A DNA stretch of 6,883 nt. It comes from Planctomycetaceae bacterium. Its GTDB lineage: Bacteria > Planctomycetota > Planctomycetia > Planctomycetales > Planctomycetaceae. Shown in pieces: positions 1 to 6,423 of the stretch. The notes beneath the pieces are model-generated. The model made no database searches, was not told the origin of the DNA, and saw only the letters and a program-made list of their open reading frames with translations. The stretch spans positions 1 through 6,883 of the forward strand of contig JAEUIG010000095.1 of the NCBI GenBank assembly GCA_016795125.1, in the 5' to 3' direction. The position numbers and the translations under genes were made by a program. The number at the start of each line of letters is the position of its first letter. Within the stretch, counting starts at the first letter, position 1.

Positions 1-931
1 TCCGCAGTTGAGCCGGGTCGCCCAGCGGATGGCGATCCTCCGGTTCAACGTTCATCGTGACCACGATGCTGGAGGGAAGGCTTGCGGAGTCCACGGCCTC
101 CCGGAGCATCGCACCGAGGTCGAACGGCTCCATGTCGGGCAGCGGCAGCCGCGCAAAGTTCGACAGCGCCGTAATGACTCCGTCGGCCAGGCCCACCTGC
201 TTGTGGATCCGGTTCAGGTGCTCGGCTGTCTTCTCGGCAGTCGGACTGCGCGCGTGGAGCAAATAGTAAACCGATGTCTTGATCACGTTCAGCGGATTGC
301 GCAGCTCATGTGCGATGCCGCCGGCGACCTGTCCAATCGCCGCCATGCGCTCAATCTGCTGGTGTCGCCGCAGGTATTCCGCCTGGTAGGCGTCTTCGAT
401 GATGGCCAGGTCGAGATCGAGGAGCTTGTGCAGCGACCCCAGTGAAACGACCAGTTCCTGTGGCGGCCCGGACCAGATGTCCGAGAGCACCCGGATCAAG
501 CCCAGCCTCAGGCGCGAGAGCGCCATGTTCGTGTAGACCTGGTCGAGTCCGATCTCCACGTGTCGCAGCCCCACGCGCCAGCGCCTCGCGACATAGTCCA
601 CGCCGTACTGCCCGGCCAGGAGCTCTTCGAGCCAGCGGATCAGCGTCACTTTCAGACGTGCAACCTGTTCCTGTCCGCCGGTAATGACCTTGGCTGCATT
701 GGGGTGCCGTTCAATCTCCTGGTAAAAATCCTCGACAAGGTCGGGGAGCTGGGTGTTGAGCAAGGGCCCCAGTGCCTGGACTCGGACTGCGTCTTCGACC
801 GACCAGCTGGCATAGCGCTGTAATTCCCGATAGCGCTCAAACAACTGTGCCGCTTCAGACTCGCTGAGAACGGTGGCGTGCACGGCCTCAGCGGCCTCTG
901 AAGAGCGATGATCGGGGTCACCGGGCAACAT
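1..931 (-). CDS. Globin-coupled (protoglobin-type) sensor histidine kinase, partial: C-terminus off the left edge
   Basis: The visible 310 residues form a predicted cytoplasmic heme-based sensor kinase; no membrane segment is seen. Residues about 28-155 read as a protoglobin/globin-coupled sensor domain: DFYQEI places a distal B10-type Tyr at Y70, followed by RLKVTLIRWLEELLAGQY and then RVGLRHVEIGL with the proximal heme ligand at H124. The Tyr-His spacing of 54 equals that I recall for the globin-coupled kinase AfGcHK (Y45/H99), and HemAT is nearly the same. A HisKA dimerisation domain follows at about 190-262, with H-box GGIAHELRNPLN and phospho-acceptor H208. The window ends at GDPAQLR, just where the N-box of the ATPase domain should start. 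The ATG at 931 lacks a good ribosome-binding site; an in-frame GTG at 937 is an alternative. It lies 59 bp after the stress-protein gene, probably in one transcript. Its partner is probably the NtrC-type regulator at 4406-5767 (inference). Gas ligand unknown. Confidence 0.92.
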   Translation of the reverse strand, partial: MLPGDPDHRSSEAAEAVHATVLSESEAAQLFERYRELQRYASWSVEDAVRVQALGPLLNTQLPDLVEDFYQEIERHPNAAKVITGGQEQVARLKVTLIRWLEELLAGQYGVDYVARRWRVGLRHVEIGLDQVYTNMALSRLRLGLIRVLSDIWSGPPQELVVSLGSLHKLLDLDLAIIEDAYQAEYLRRHQQIERMAAIGQVAGGIAHELRNPLNVIKTSVYYLLHARSPTAEKTAEHLNRIHKQVGLADGVITALSNFARLPLPDMEPFDLGAMLREAVDSASLPSSIVVTMNVEPEDRHPLGDPAQLR

Positions 932-933
932 GA

Positions 934-960
934 TCACTGCATTCGAATGGGAACCGGCAC
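934..960 (-). other. Possible 8-codon leader ORF coupled to the kinase start
   Basis: The strongest Shine-Dalgarno sequence in this gap, GGAGGAGGG at 979-971, is about 40 nt from the kinase ATG. It lies 10 nt before a GTG at 960 that opens an eight-codon ORF ending in TGA at 936-934, two bases before the kinase ATG at 931. This could load ribosomes for reinitiation at the kinase. The ORF is very short and could be chance; a non-canonical upstream kinase start is the alternative. Confidence 0.3.
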
Positions 961-990
961 GTCTGGCAATCCCTCCTCCAGGTCGCTCGA

Positions 991-1455
991 TCACACGGTA
1001 ACAAACTGATGTTGATCCGGTCGAACCGTCAGCACAGGGCACCCCGCGAGCCGCACGACCCGTTCAGCCACGCTTCCCAGCAGCAGATGCGAGAGGCCGC
1101 GCCGCCCGTGGCTCCCGATCACAATCAAGTCGATCTGGTGCTCCTTCGCAAATCGTACGATCTCCTCGAACGGACGGCCAATTGCAGTGTGCCGAGACAC
1201 CTTGATCGTGGTTGTACTGCCTCGAGGAAGCGTTGCCAGTTCCCGTTCGGACGCTGCTTTCAGTCCCTTCAGATATTCATTTCGATCCGGCAGCACGAGC
1301 TGGCCTTCGCCAGTCAGAACGAAGTAATCGTCGACTACGTTGAGGACGTGTAACTCCGACTGGAACTGATTCGCGATCGCAGCGCCATAGTCGATGGCGA
1401 GGTTTGCCAGTTCACTGAAATCCGTGGGGACGAGAATACGCGAGATCTTGATCAT
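991..1455 (-). CDS. Universal stress protein, UspA family
   Basis: A 154-residue single-domain Usp, the usual length for the family. It opens with the beta-1 strand and acidic turn KISRILVPTDFSE (residues 3-15) and ends with the nucleotide-binding signature G-x2-G-x9-G-S at G114, G117, G127 and S128, followed by the terminal strand CPVLTVRP. This is the ATP-binding type of Usp, a soluble cytoplasmic protein often linked to oxygen limitation, respiratory stress or stationary phase. The reading frame extends upstream to ATGs at 1494 and 1623. I chose 1455 because the family homology starts there and because a sigma-54-type element at 1499-1514 would put the transcript start near 1488, downstream of both other ATGs. 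It is followed 59 bp later by the globin-coupled kinase, an arrangement recalling other heme-sensor regulons in which Usp genes are outputs (inference). Confidence 0.93.
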   Translation of the reverse strand: MIKISRILVPTDFSELANLAIDYGAAIANQFQSELHVLNVVDDYFVLTGEGQLVLPDRNEYLKGLKAASERELATLPRGSTTTIKVSRHTAIGRPFEEIVRFAKEHQIDLIVIGSHGRRGLSHLLLGSVAERVVRLAGCPVLTVRPDQHQFVTV

Positions 1456-1498
1456 GGGCGAGGTTCCCGTGGAGAGGTCAACGGTTCTCGCCATTGGA

Positions 1499-1514
1499 TG
1501 CACGCGGCATGCCG
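1499..1514 (-). promoter_or_regulatory. Candidate sigma-54 (-24/-12) promoter for the stress protein and kinase
   Basis: Read on the minus strand, CGGCATG-N4-GTGCA matches 9 of 12 fixed positions of the consensus TGGCACG-N4-TTGCW. The invariant GG (1513-1512) and GC (1501-1500) are spaced exactly 12 bp first-G to first-G. The predicted transcript start is near 1488, 33 nt before the Usp ATG. The -24 block is identical to that of the other candidate promoter at 6424-6439. An NtrC-type activator is encoded in the same locus. Found by eye only; no promoter assay or genome-wide background was available. Confidence 0.5.
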
Positions 1515-1549
1515 ATCGCGACGTGAATGCAGATGTCAGACTGTGCCGA

Positions 1550-1629
1550 CGAATTCGATGATGGCGTGAAGAATCAAAGACGGTCGCTGCCGCGCTCCGC
1601 ACACTTGTGAGTCGAATTCGCACACGTGC
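1550..1629. promoter_or_regulatory. Possible activator-binding region upstream of the stress-protein promoter
   Basis: This stretch lies about 60-140 bp upstream of the predicted start near 1488, where NtrC-type activators usually bind. It holds two copies of the 8-bp palindrome CGAATTCG, at 1550-1557 and 1613-1620, with centres 63 bp apart (about six helical turns). Next to the second copy is CACACGTGC at 1621-1629, a 9-mer that also occurs at 6558-6566 beside the dyad upstream of the cytochrome promoter. Both repeats are short and could be chance. I see no gene and no convincing terminator in the 1456-1652 gap. Confidence 0.25.
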
Positions 1630-1652
1630 CTACGCTCACATTGAACAAGTCG

Positions 1653-3215
1653 TCACGAAAGAAGCCCCAATCTGGACAGCCTCCGCAAGGCGTCCTCCTG
1701 CGAGCGGGCGCACTCTGCATCGACGGTCGTGACATGTGGCAGTTCGTCCTCGGCCAGATGTTCTCGCGTTGCGAGTTGCCACGTCAGCACGTCCTGATCG
1801 GCTTCCGACGCGTCCCCTCCCGCGGCCCTCCGCAAATCAATCCGTTGGCGGAGGCACGCTTCCGGCGCCCGGAGATCGACGATTCGATAGTCCGCGTTCA
1901 TCCGAACTGCGAGGTCTCGAAACAGTCGGCGGTGCGCAGCGCGCAGAAACGTGGCATCGACGATTGCCGGCAACCCTGCCTCGAGGATGGAGGCTGCCAG
2001 CGACAACAGCTTCTGATACGTCCTCTCCGTTACTTGTGCCGCATACCGGTCCTTGGTGGATGCGGCCCCGGTCGCTCGCATGCCCTCGCCGTCCAGGCGC
2101 TGCCGCTCGACGTCGGAACGGACGCGAACCGCGCCCACGCGTTCCAGCAGCCTCTGGGAAAAGCTCGTCTTGCCGCTTCCCGATACCCCGTGGGTGATGA
2201 ACAGCGCAGGACGCCTTCCGCGGACGTCGCTTGCGGCCTGCTCGAGATACCGGGAGAGCTCCGCCCTGGAATCGCCGCTCTTTGAATCCATTTGTTGGGA
2301 CAGCTTGATCGCTGCCACCTTCGCGCGCACGAGCGCACGATAGACGAGATAGAACTGCCAGACACGCAACCCGCCATAGTCTCCCGTGCGCTCCAGGTAC
2401 GTGTTCAGCAGCCTGTGACCCATGTCGGCAAAACCGTGATGGGCGATATCCATGACAGTGAAGCCGACGTCACTCAATACGTCGATCCAACGGAGATCCT
2501 CGCTGAACTCGATGCCATCAAACAGCCGCACGTTCTGGTCCAGAAACACGATGTTGCCGGCATGCAGATCGCCGTGACATTCGCGTACGAATCCACTGGA
2601 TCTGCGGGATGCAATTGCCGCCGAGCAGTCTGCAAATGCGGACTCTGACCACTGTTGCAACATGGCAACCGCTTCCGGAGCAGCGCCGGGACATCCGAGG
2701 TAATGGAAGTTTCCCGCGGCGGCACTCCAGACTCGCTCCGGGCTCCCGAAGTCAGAGTCAGGAGCTGCAACGGCGGCCTGCTGATGAAGGTCCGCGATCG
2801 CATGGGCGAGCTGGTCAACGTTCTCGGCCGTCACCAGTCCTGCTTTCAGGCGATCAATCAGCAGGGCATCGGCCGGGAACTGACGCATTCTGACAGCGTA
2901 CTCGAGCGGCTCGCCTGCGCCCTCAATAATGGGGCGCTCGCGAGTGCCCGCGATCGTGACCACGTCCAGATAGAGTTCGGACGCCGTGCGGCGGTTCAGC
3001 CGCAGCTCCTCAACGCAGAAGAAATGCCTCTGCTCCAGCGTGCTGAAGTCGAGGAACTGCAGGCGGACGGGCTTCTTGATCTTGTAGGCGAATTCGCCCG
3101 TCAGCAACACCCACGAGATGTGCGTCTCAGCAACTGTGACCGCCGTTACCGCGTGCCGGTACGCGGCCGGCGAGCGCAGTGCCTCGATCAATCGTGAAGA
3201 ATCATCGGATGACAT
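1653..3215 (-). CDS. Bifunctional aminoglycoside-phosphotransferase-like / P-loop ATPase protein
   Basis: A 520-residue two-domain soluble protein. Residues about 15-310 form a protein-kinase-like fold of the aminoglycoside phosphotransferase type: a candidate ATP-binding Lys in AYKIKKPV (K45), a Brenner catalytic loop CHGDLHAGNIVF (D216, N221) and a DFG-equivalent LFDGIEF (D233). Residues about 336-515 form a P-loop ATPase/kinase domain with Walker A GVSGSGKT (343-350) and a downstream strand AIVDATF (417-423). This fusion architecture is a recognised family annotated as bifunctional aminoglycoside phosphotransferase/ATP-binding protein; its substrate is not established and the name does not imply antibiotic resistance. 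The ATG at 3215 follows the upstream stop by 36 bp, so it probably shares the transcript; no strong ribosome-binding site is seen. Both active sites look intact. Confidence 0.93.
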   Translation of the reverse strand: MSSDDSSRLIEALRSPAAYRHAVTAVTVAETHISWVLLTGEFAYKIKKPVRLQFLDFSTLEQRHFFCVEELRLNRRTASELYLDVVTIAGTRERPIIEGAGEPLEYAVRMRQFPADALLIDRLKAGLVTAENVDQLAHAIADLHQQAAVAAPDSDFGSPERVWSAAAGNFHYLGCPGAAPEAVAMLQQWSESAFADCSAAIASRRSSGFVRECHGDLHAGNIVFLDQNVRLFDGIEFSEDLRWIDVLSDVGFTVMDIAHHGFADMGHRLLNTYLERTGDYGGLRVWQFYLVYRALVRAKVAAIKLSQQMDSKSGDSRAELSRYLEQAASDVRGRRPALFITHGVSGSGKTSFSQRLLERVGAVRVRSDVERQRLDGEGMRATGAASTKDRYAAQVTERTYQKLLSLAASILEAGLPAIVDATFLRAAHRRLFRDLAVRMNADYRIVDLRAPEACLRQRIDLRRAAGGDASEADQDVLTWQLATREHLAEDELPHVTTVDAECARSQEDALRRLSRLGLLS

Positions 3216-3251
3216 CGGTACGGAAGCGTCGGCCGCAGGAAACCACCCGGT

Positions 3252-4409
3252 TCAACTCGTGAAGAACGGAAACAGGATCTCGTAGAGAATCAACAGTGCG
3301 ATCGTAATCTCCAGGAACTCGGCTCGATAAGTGGCAGCCTGCTGCGTGAGAACCTGATAGATGCTCTCGAGCACCGCGATGGCACGACGATTGTCGTCCG
3401 CCCATTGATCCAGCCGGAAGCGGCCGACCAGCAGTTGATAAACGCGGGCGAGATAGGGATCGCCCACGAGCTTCAGAATGTTGGTGGTGCGCTCCAGCAT
3501 GCCGTGTGCGTCGACCTTGACCGCTCCCAATGCCCGCACGCGGCGCGCGTGCGTCCGCCAGAACGGCAGCCACGATCTCGAATGATGTCGGCTCACATGC
3601 CATGCCGTTTCCAGCTCGGATTCGAGATGTCCGTTGATTTGTCGCATCTCCAGCAACTGGAGGTTTGCGAATAAGAGCAGGTCGAGGATTTCTTCCGGGC
3701 TCTCGTCGACGACCACGGCTCCCGACCAGTCGACGATGACGAGATCGGCCGATGAATAGCTCTTCCGCGCCTTGAGCGACTCGACGACTTCCTCATCACT
3801 GAGCGGGTCAGGCTCCAGCCGGATGAGCCCGGCAAGCCATTGTGGATGCTCCTCAATAAGACGCGAAGCAGAGCAGCCATCCCACTCGTGCAACTGGATC
3901 ACCACATATTCCTCGGACAGCGGACTCCATTGCGGCCTTTCGATCGAAGGTTGCAGCTTGGCGAACAGGGCCTCCGCAGCACGGCGCGCGGGATCAATCA
4001 GCAATTGTGAGTCGGCCAGTGAACCGATCGTACTCAAGAGTTCGGCACTGGAAGTCCGCACCAACAGGTGAGACGCGACGCTGACAGCACCGAAGTCGAA
4101 GACTGTCGCATCGGCAGTCGCTTCAGTTTTGAAGGACTTCGGCCAATGCGGTTGCCAGGCGGGGAGAGGAAACCGCAACGGCGGCGGCCGATATTCGATG
4201 GAGCGCGGCGTGCGGCGCTCACGCGGCAGCGAATGGGTCTGCGAAGGCGCCAAACTGAGCGCACGATCCAGATCGATACTGTCCCCCCAGTCGAACGCAA
4301 CGAAGACGTGCACCGTGGCCTGCAACTCGAAGTGGGGCCGTTCGGCGGCGAGCGGTCTGGTCATGTGAAGCCGGCTCGTTGGAGACGGGTTGCAGGCCGC
4401 CACACTCAT
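3252..4409 (-). CDS. Membrane-anchored protein resembling the RMD1/YagE (DUF155) family
   Basis: A 385-residue protein without a recognised catalytic motif. Residues 101-112 (ATVFDFGAVSVA) resemble the FDYGvvv strand that opens DUF155 domains. Residues 240-275 are a leucine-rich helix, and 303-362 are mainly helical with the segment GDPYLARVYQLL. The C-terminus, EFLEITIALLILYEILFPF (364-382), is a single membrane helix preceded by LEI, as in RMD1-type proteins, which carry a C-terminal anchor. The N-terminal 95 residues are proline-rich and look variable. The assignment is from remembered family features and remains tentative; the function of bacterial members is unknown. The start codon overlaps the regulator's stop as ATGA (4409-4406), indicating translational coupling. 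An internal ATG at residue 16 is an alternative start. The coupling suggests dosage matching with the regulator. Confidence 0.75.
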   Translation of the reverse strand: MSVAACNPSPTSRLHMTRPLAAERPHFELQATVHVFVAFDWGDSIDLDRALSLAPSQTHSLPRERRTPRSIEYRPPPLRFPLPAWQPHWPKSFKTEATADATVFDFGAVSVASHLLVRTSSAELLSTIGSLADSQLLIDPARRAAEALFAKLQPSIERPQWSPLSEEYVVIQLHEWDGCSASRLIEEHPQWLAGLIRLEPDPLSDEEVVESLKARKSYSSADLVIVDWSGAVVVDESPEEILDLLLFANLQLLEMRQINGHLESELETAWHVSRHHSRSWLPFWRTHARRVRALGAVKVDAHGMLERTTNILKLVGDPYLARVYQLLVGRFRLDQWADDNRRAIAVLESIYQVLTQQAATYRAEFLEITIALLILYEILFPFFTS

Positions 4410-5767
4410 TCAATGCCGTACCGCTCCAGCAAGCGGTACAGCTTGCGGCGATGGATGCCAAGTAACCGGGCCGTGCGCGCCTTGTTCCCGTGCTCGCGCT
4501 GCAGCACGGAGACGATATGCGCGCGTTGAAGGTCATCCAGTCGCTCACCGCTGTCGAGGTCGGATGGTTCGCTGATTCTGGAAGTGGCGACCGCACTGGG
4601 CGGAGCCGCCGTCACGACCTCGGCCGGCAGATCATCGATGGAGATTAGGTGGTCGTCTGCGAGAATCATCGCTCGCTGCAGGACATTGCTCAACTGCCGG
4701 ACGTTGCCCGGCCAGGAATAGCTGCAAAGCGCCTTCTCGGCGTCCGGCTCGATCTTCCAGCCGTTCCCCAGGAAGTGTTCGATCAACTGCGGGATATCGC
4801 CGGGCCGCGCGCGCAATGGCGGCAGCAGCACCGACATGACGTTGATGCGATAGTACAGATCCTCTCGAAAGCGGCCGGCCGCGACCTCCTGCTGCAGGTT
4901 CCGGTTCGTTGCGGCCAGAATCCGGACATTGACGTGTCGTTCCTGGTGTGAGCCGACGCGGCGCAGAGAACCGTCCTCCAGGACGCGCAACAGCTTTGGC
5001 TGCAATGCCAGTGGGAGTTCTCCGACCTCATCGACAAACAGTGTGCCGCCGTCGGCCACTTCGAACAGACCGGACTTCGCCGCAACGGCGCCGGTGAAGG
5101 CCCCTTTTTCGTGACCGAAGAGCTCGCTTTCGACGAGTTGATCCGGCAGCGCAGCACAATTGATGGTCACAAATGGTTTGTCCGCCCGGGAGCTATGCTG
5201 CTGCAGCGCCCTCGCGACGAGTTCCTTGCCGGTGCCGCTCTCGCCCTCGATCAGAACCGGAGTGTTTGTCGGTCCGACGCGCTCGATCAACCGGAAGACC
5301 TGCCGTATCGGCGCGGAACTCCCGACGATCTGGTGCCTGGGCCGCTCCCGCGCGAGAAGCGCTTTCAGGCGCTCGTTCTCCAGTCGCAAGCGGCTCTTCT
5401 GGGCCGCGTTGCGGATCCGGCGATCGAGTTCCGCAAGTGCGAATGGCTTTGTCAGGTAGTCGTAGGCGCCGAGCTTCATGGCCTCGACGGCCGTTTCCAC
5501 CGTGGCCTGGCCGGTAAGAATGATCACCTCGGTCTCAAGATTGCGCTCCTTGAGCTGCTGCAGGAGTTCGAGGCCCGAAATGCCGGGCATGTTCATATCC
5601 ACGACAGCCACGTCGAAGAAGTGCGCCTCGCATCGCTGCAGCGCTTCCTGCCCATTGCCCGCCTGTTCGACGGCGTGCCCCTGCCGCGCCATCCATTTTG
5701 CGGCAGTGTCGCGAAACTCTTCCTCATCTTCGACGAGCAAGAGGCGAAGGGAGTCGTCGGCACCCAC
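4406..5767 (-). CDS. NtrC-family sigma-54-dependent response regulator
   Basis: A 453-residue activator with the full three-domain plan. The receiver (about 7-120) has acidic pocket E13/D14, phospho-acceptor D57, T85 and K107. The AAA+ domain (about 147-370) has Walker A GESGTGKE (175-182), the sigma-54 contact loop GAFTGA (222-227), Walker B GTLFVDE with D246/E247, and sensor-II-type WPGNVRQL (352-359). The C-terminal Fis-type helix-turn-helix spans about 413-452 (NKARTARLLGIHRRKLYRLL). All residues needed for phosphorylation, ATP hydrolysis and sigma-54 remodelling are present. The start is GTG at 5767, seven bases after AAGGGA (5780-5775). The gene follows the 33-residue membrane-protein gene by 40 bp and overlaps the next gene by four bases. 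The likely partner kinase is the globin-coupled kinase at 1-931, and the likely targets are the candidate sigma-54 promoters in this window; both are inferences from proximity. Confidence 0.97.
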   Translation of the reverse strand: MGADDSLRLLLVEDEEEFRDTAAKWMARQGHAVEQAGNGQEALQRCEAHFFDVAVVDMNMPGISGLELLQQLKERNLETEVIILTGQATVETAVEAMKLGAYDYLTKPFALAELDRRIRNAAQKSRLRLENERLKALLARERPRHQIVGSSAPIRQVFRLIERVGPTNTPVLIEGESGTGKELVARALQQHSSRADKPFVTINCAALPDQLVESELFGHEKGAFTGAVAAKSGLFEVADGGTLFVDEVGELPLALQPKLLRVLEDGSLRRVGSHQERHVNVRILAATNRNLQQEVAAGRFREDLYYRINVMSVLLPPLRARPGDIPQLIEHFLGNGWKIEPDAEKALCSYSWPGNVRQLSNVLQRAMILADDHLISIDDLPAEVVTAAPPSAVATSRISEPSDLDSGERLDDLQRAHIVSVLQREHGNKARTARLLGIHRRKLYRLLERYGIE

Positions 5768-5807
5768 GGAGTCGTCCCTTGTGCTGGGTTAATGCGGACC
5801 CGTCAAA

Positions 5808-5909
5808 TCAACCGCGCTTGCGTCGCCGTCCCCTGACGTGGATGCCGACGTAGACCACCGCGAAGAATACCAACACGAGAATCAGGAATTCAGGGACATC
5901 GAGATCCAT
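5808..5909 (-). CDS. 33-residue single-pass membrane micro-protein
   Basis: A short ORF starting at ATG 5909, ten bases after the cytochrome stop, with the Shine-Dalgarno AGGTGA at 5917-5912. The product has an acidic N-terminus (MDLDVPE), one hydrophobic helix at residues 8-24 (FLILVLVFFAVVYVGIH region) and a strongly basic tail (RGRRRKRG) that ends the protein. By the positive-inside rule the C-terminus should be cytoplasmic. I do not recognise a family. Its place between an exported cytochrome and the regulator suggests a membrane adaptor, a small subunit of a respiratory complex or a modulator of a neighbour, but none of these is shown. Codons are GC-rich at third positions like the neighbours, and the start signal is good, which argues for a real gene. 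Confidence 0.72.
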   Translation of the reverse strand: MDLDVPEFLILVLVFFAVVYVGIHVRGRRRKRG

Positions 5910-5919
5910 TGTCACCTGC

Positions 5920-6387
5920 CTATTTGGCGTCGCGATCAGCGAGTCGGATGCCGCGCACAAAATTGTGGCAATCCATGCAGCTCATCGTCGCATCCATCCA
6001 TTTGAGCAGGGCGCGATCCTGCTTCTTCTGCTCCGCCGCCTCGATGAGCTGCTGAGTGATCTCACGGAAGTCGCCGCTGAACTGCCGGTACATGGGGTCA
6101 TTGTTCACCCGCCAGCGCTCGCTCTGGCTCATCTCGTTCAGGGTGCGCGCTCCCTGCAGTATCAGCTCCGAGTCCTCGGTGCACAGACCTTCCAGAATCT
6201 GATTGGATGCTGCCAGTTTCTTGCGCATGTAATCCTTCAATGACAGGTCCTCACGACCACTCTCAGGTGTGGAGGCCTGCGGCTCCGGGGAGGCTTTCGT
6301 TTTGTCTTCGGCACTTGCTTGCCAGGCCAGCACCGCCATCCCGGTGACGACAACCAATACTCCGAAGGGAATCCAGATTCGTCTCAT
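5920..6387 (-). CDS. Exported mono-heme cytochrome, c'/c556-like
   Basis: A 155-residue precursor. Residues 1-26 are a Sec signal peptide (MRRIW, a hydrophobic core, and ASA before the predicted cleavage at about 26/27). A low-complexity linker rich in Pro, Ser, Thr and Glu follows to about 46. Residues 48-145 are mostly helical, with YMRKKLAAS, then LILQGARTLNEMS, and a single heme motif CMDCH near the C-terminus (C137, C140, H141). A C-terminal CxxCH after three helices is the layout of cytochromes c' and c556. The Met in YMRKKL (M54) sits where c556-type proteins carry the sixth ligand, so a six-coordinate heme is possible. The ATG at 6387 is chosen because AGGAG lies six bases upstream and because an extension to 6435 would run through the candidate promoter. 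Predicted periplasmic; electron transfer or gas binding is inferred only. Confidence 0.9.
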   Translation of the reverse strand: MRRIWIPFGVLVVVTGMAVLAWQASAEDKTKASPEPQASTPESGREDLSLKDYMRKKLAASNQILEGLCTEDSELILQGARTLNEMSQSERWRVNNDPMYRQFSGDFREITQQLIEAAEQKKQDRALLKWMDATMSCMDCHNFVRGIRLADRDAK

Positions 6388-6393
6388 TGTCAA

Positions 6394-6398
6394 CTCCT
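6394..6398 (-). promoter_or_regulatory. Ribosome-binding site deciding the cytochrome start
   Basis: AGGAG on the minus strand lies six bases before the ATG at 6387. It selects that codon over the in-frame ATG at 6435, whose extension lacks signal-peptide character and would overlap the candidate sigma-54 promoter. Confidence 0.8.
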
Positions 6399-6423
6399 GT
6401 GGTTGCGATGGGGAGTTGCCAAT

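Noticed and set aside
1456..1623. N-terminal extension of the stress protein to ATG 1623 or 1494
   Set aside because: The extension is Arg/Ser-rich without Usp homology, and both ATGs lie upstream of the predicted sigma-54 transcript start near 1488.
1609..1632. Possible -24 block AGGCACG upstream of the stress protein
   Set aside because: No GC dinucleotide occurs at the required 10-base spacing after GG.
1626..2285. Plus-strand ORF of 219 codons
   Set aside because: It is antisense to the ATPase domain of the kinase/ATPase fusion, and its product is compositionally odd with no recognisable motif.
5111..5836. Plus-strand ORF of 241 codons antisense to the response regulator
   Set aside because: It lies over a regulator whose every family motif is intact on the minus strand; long antisense frames are expected in GC-rich coding DNA, and the translation shows no domain.
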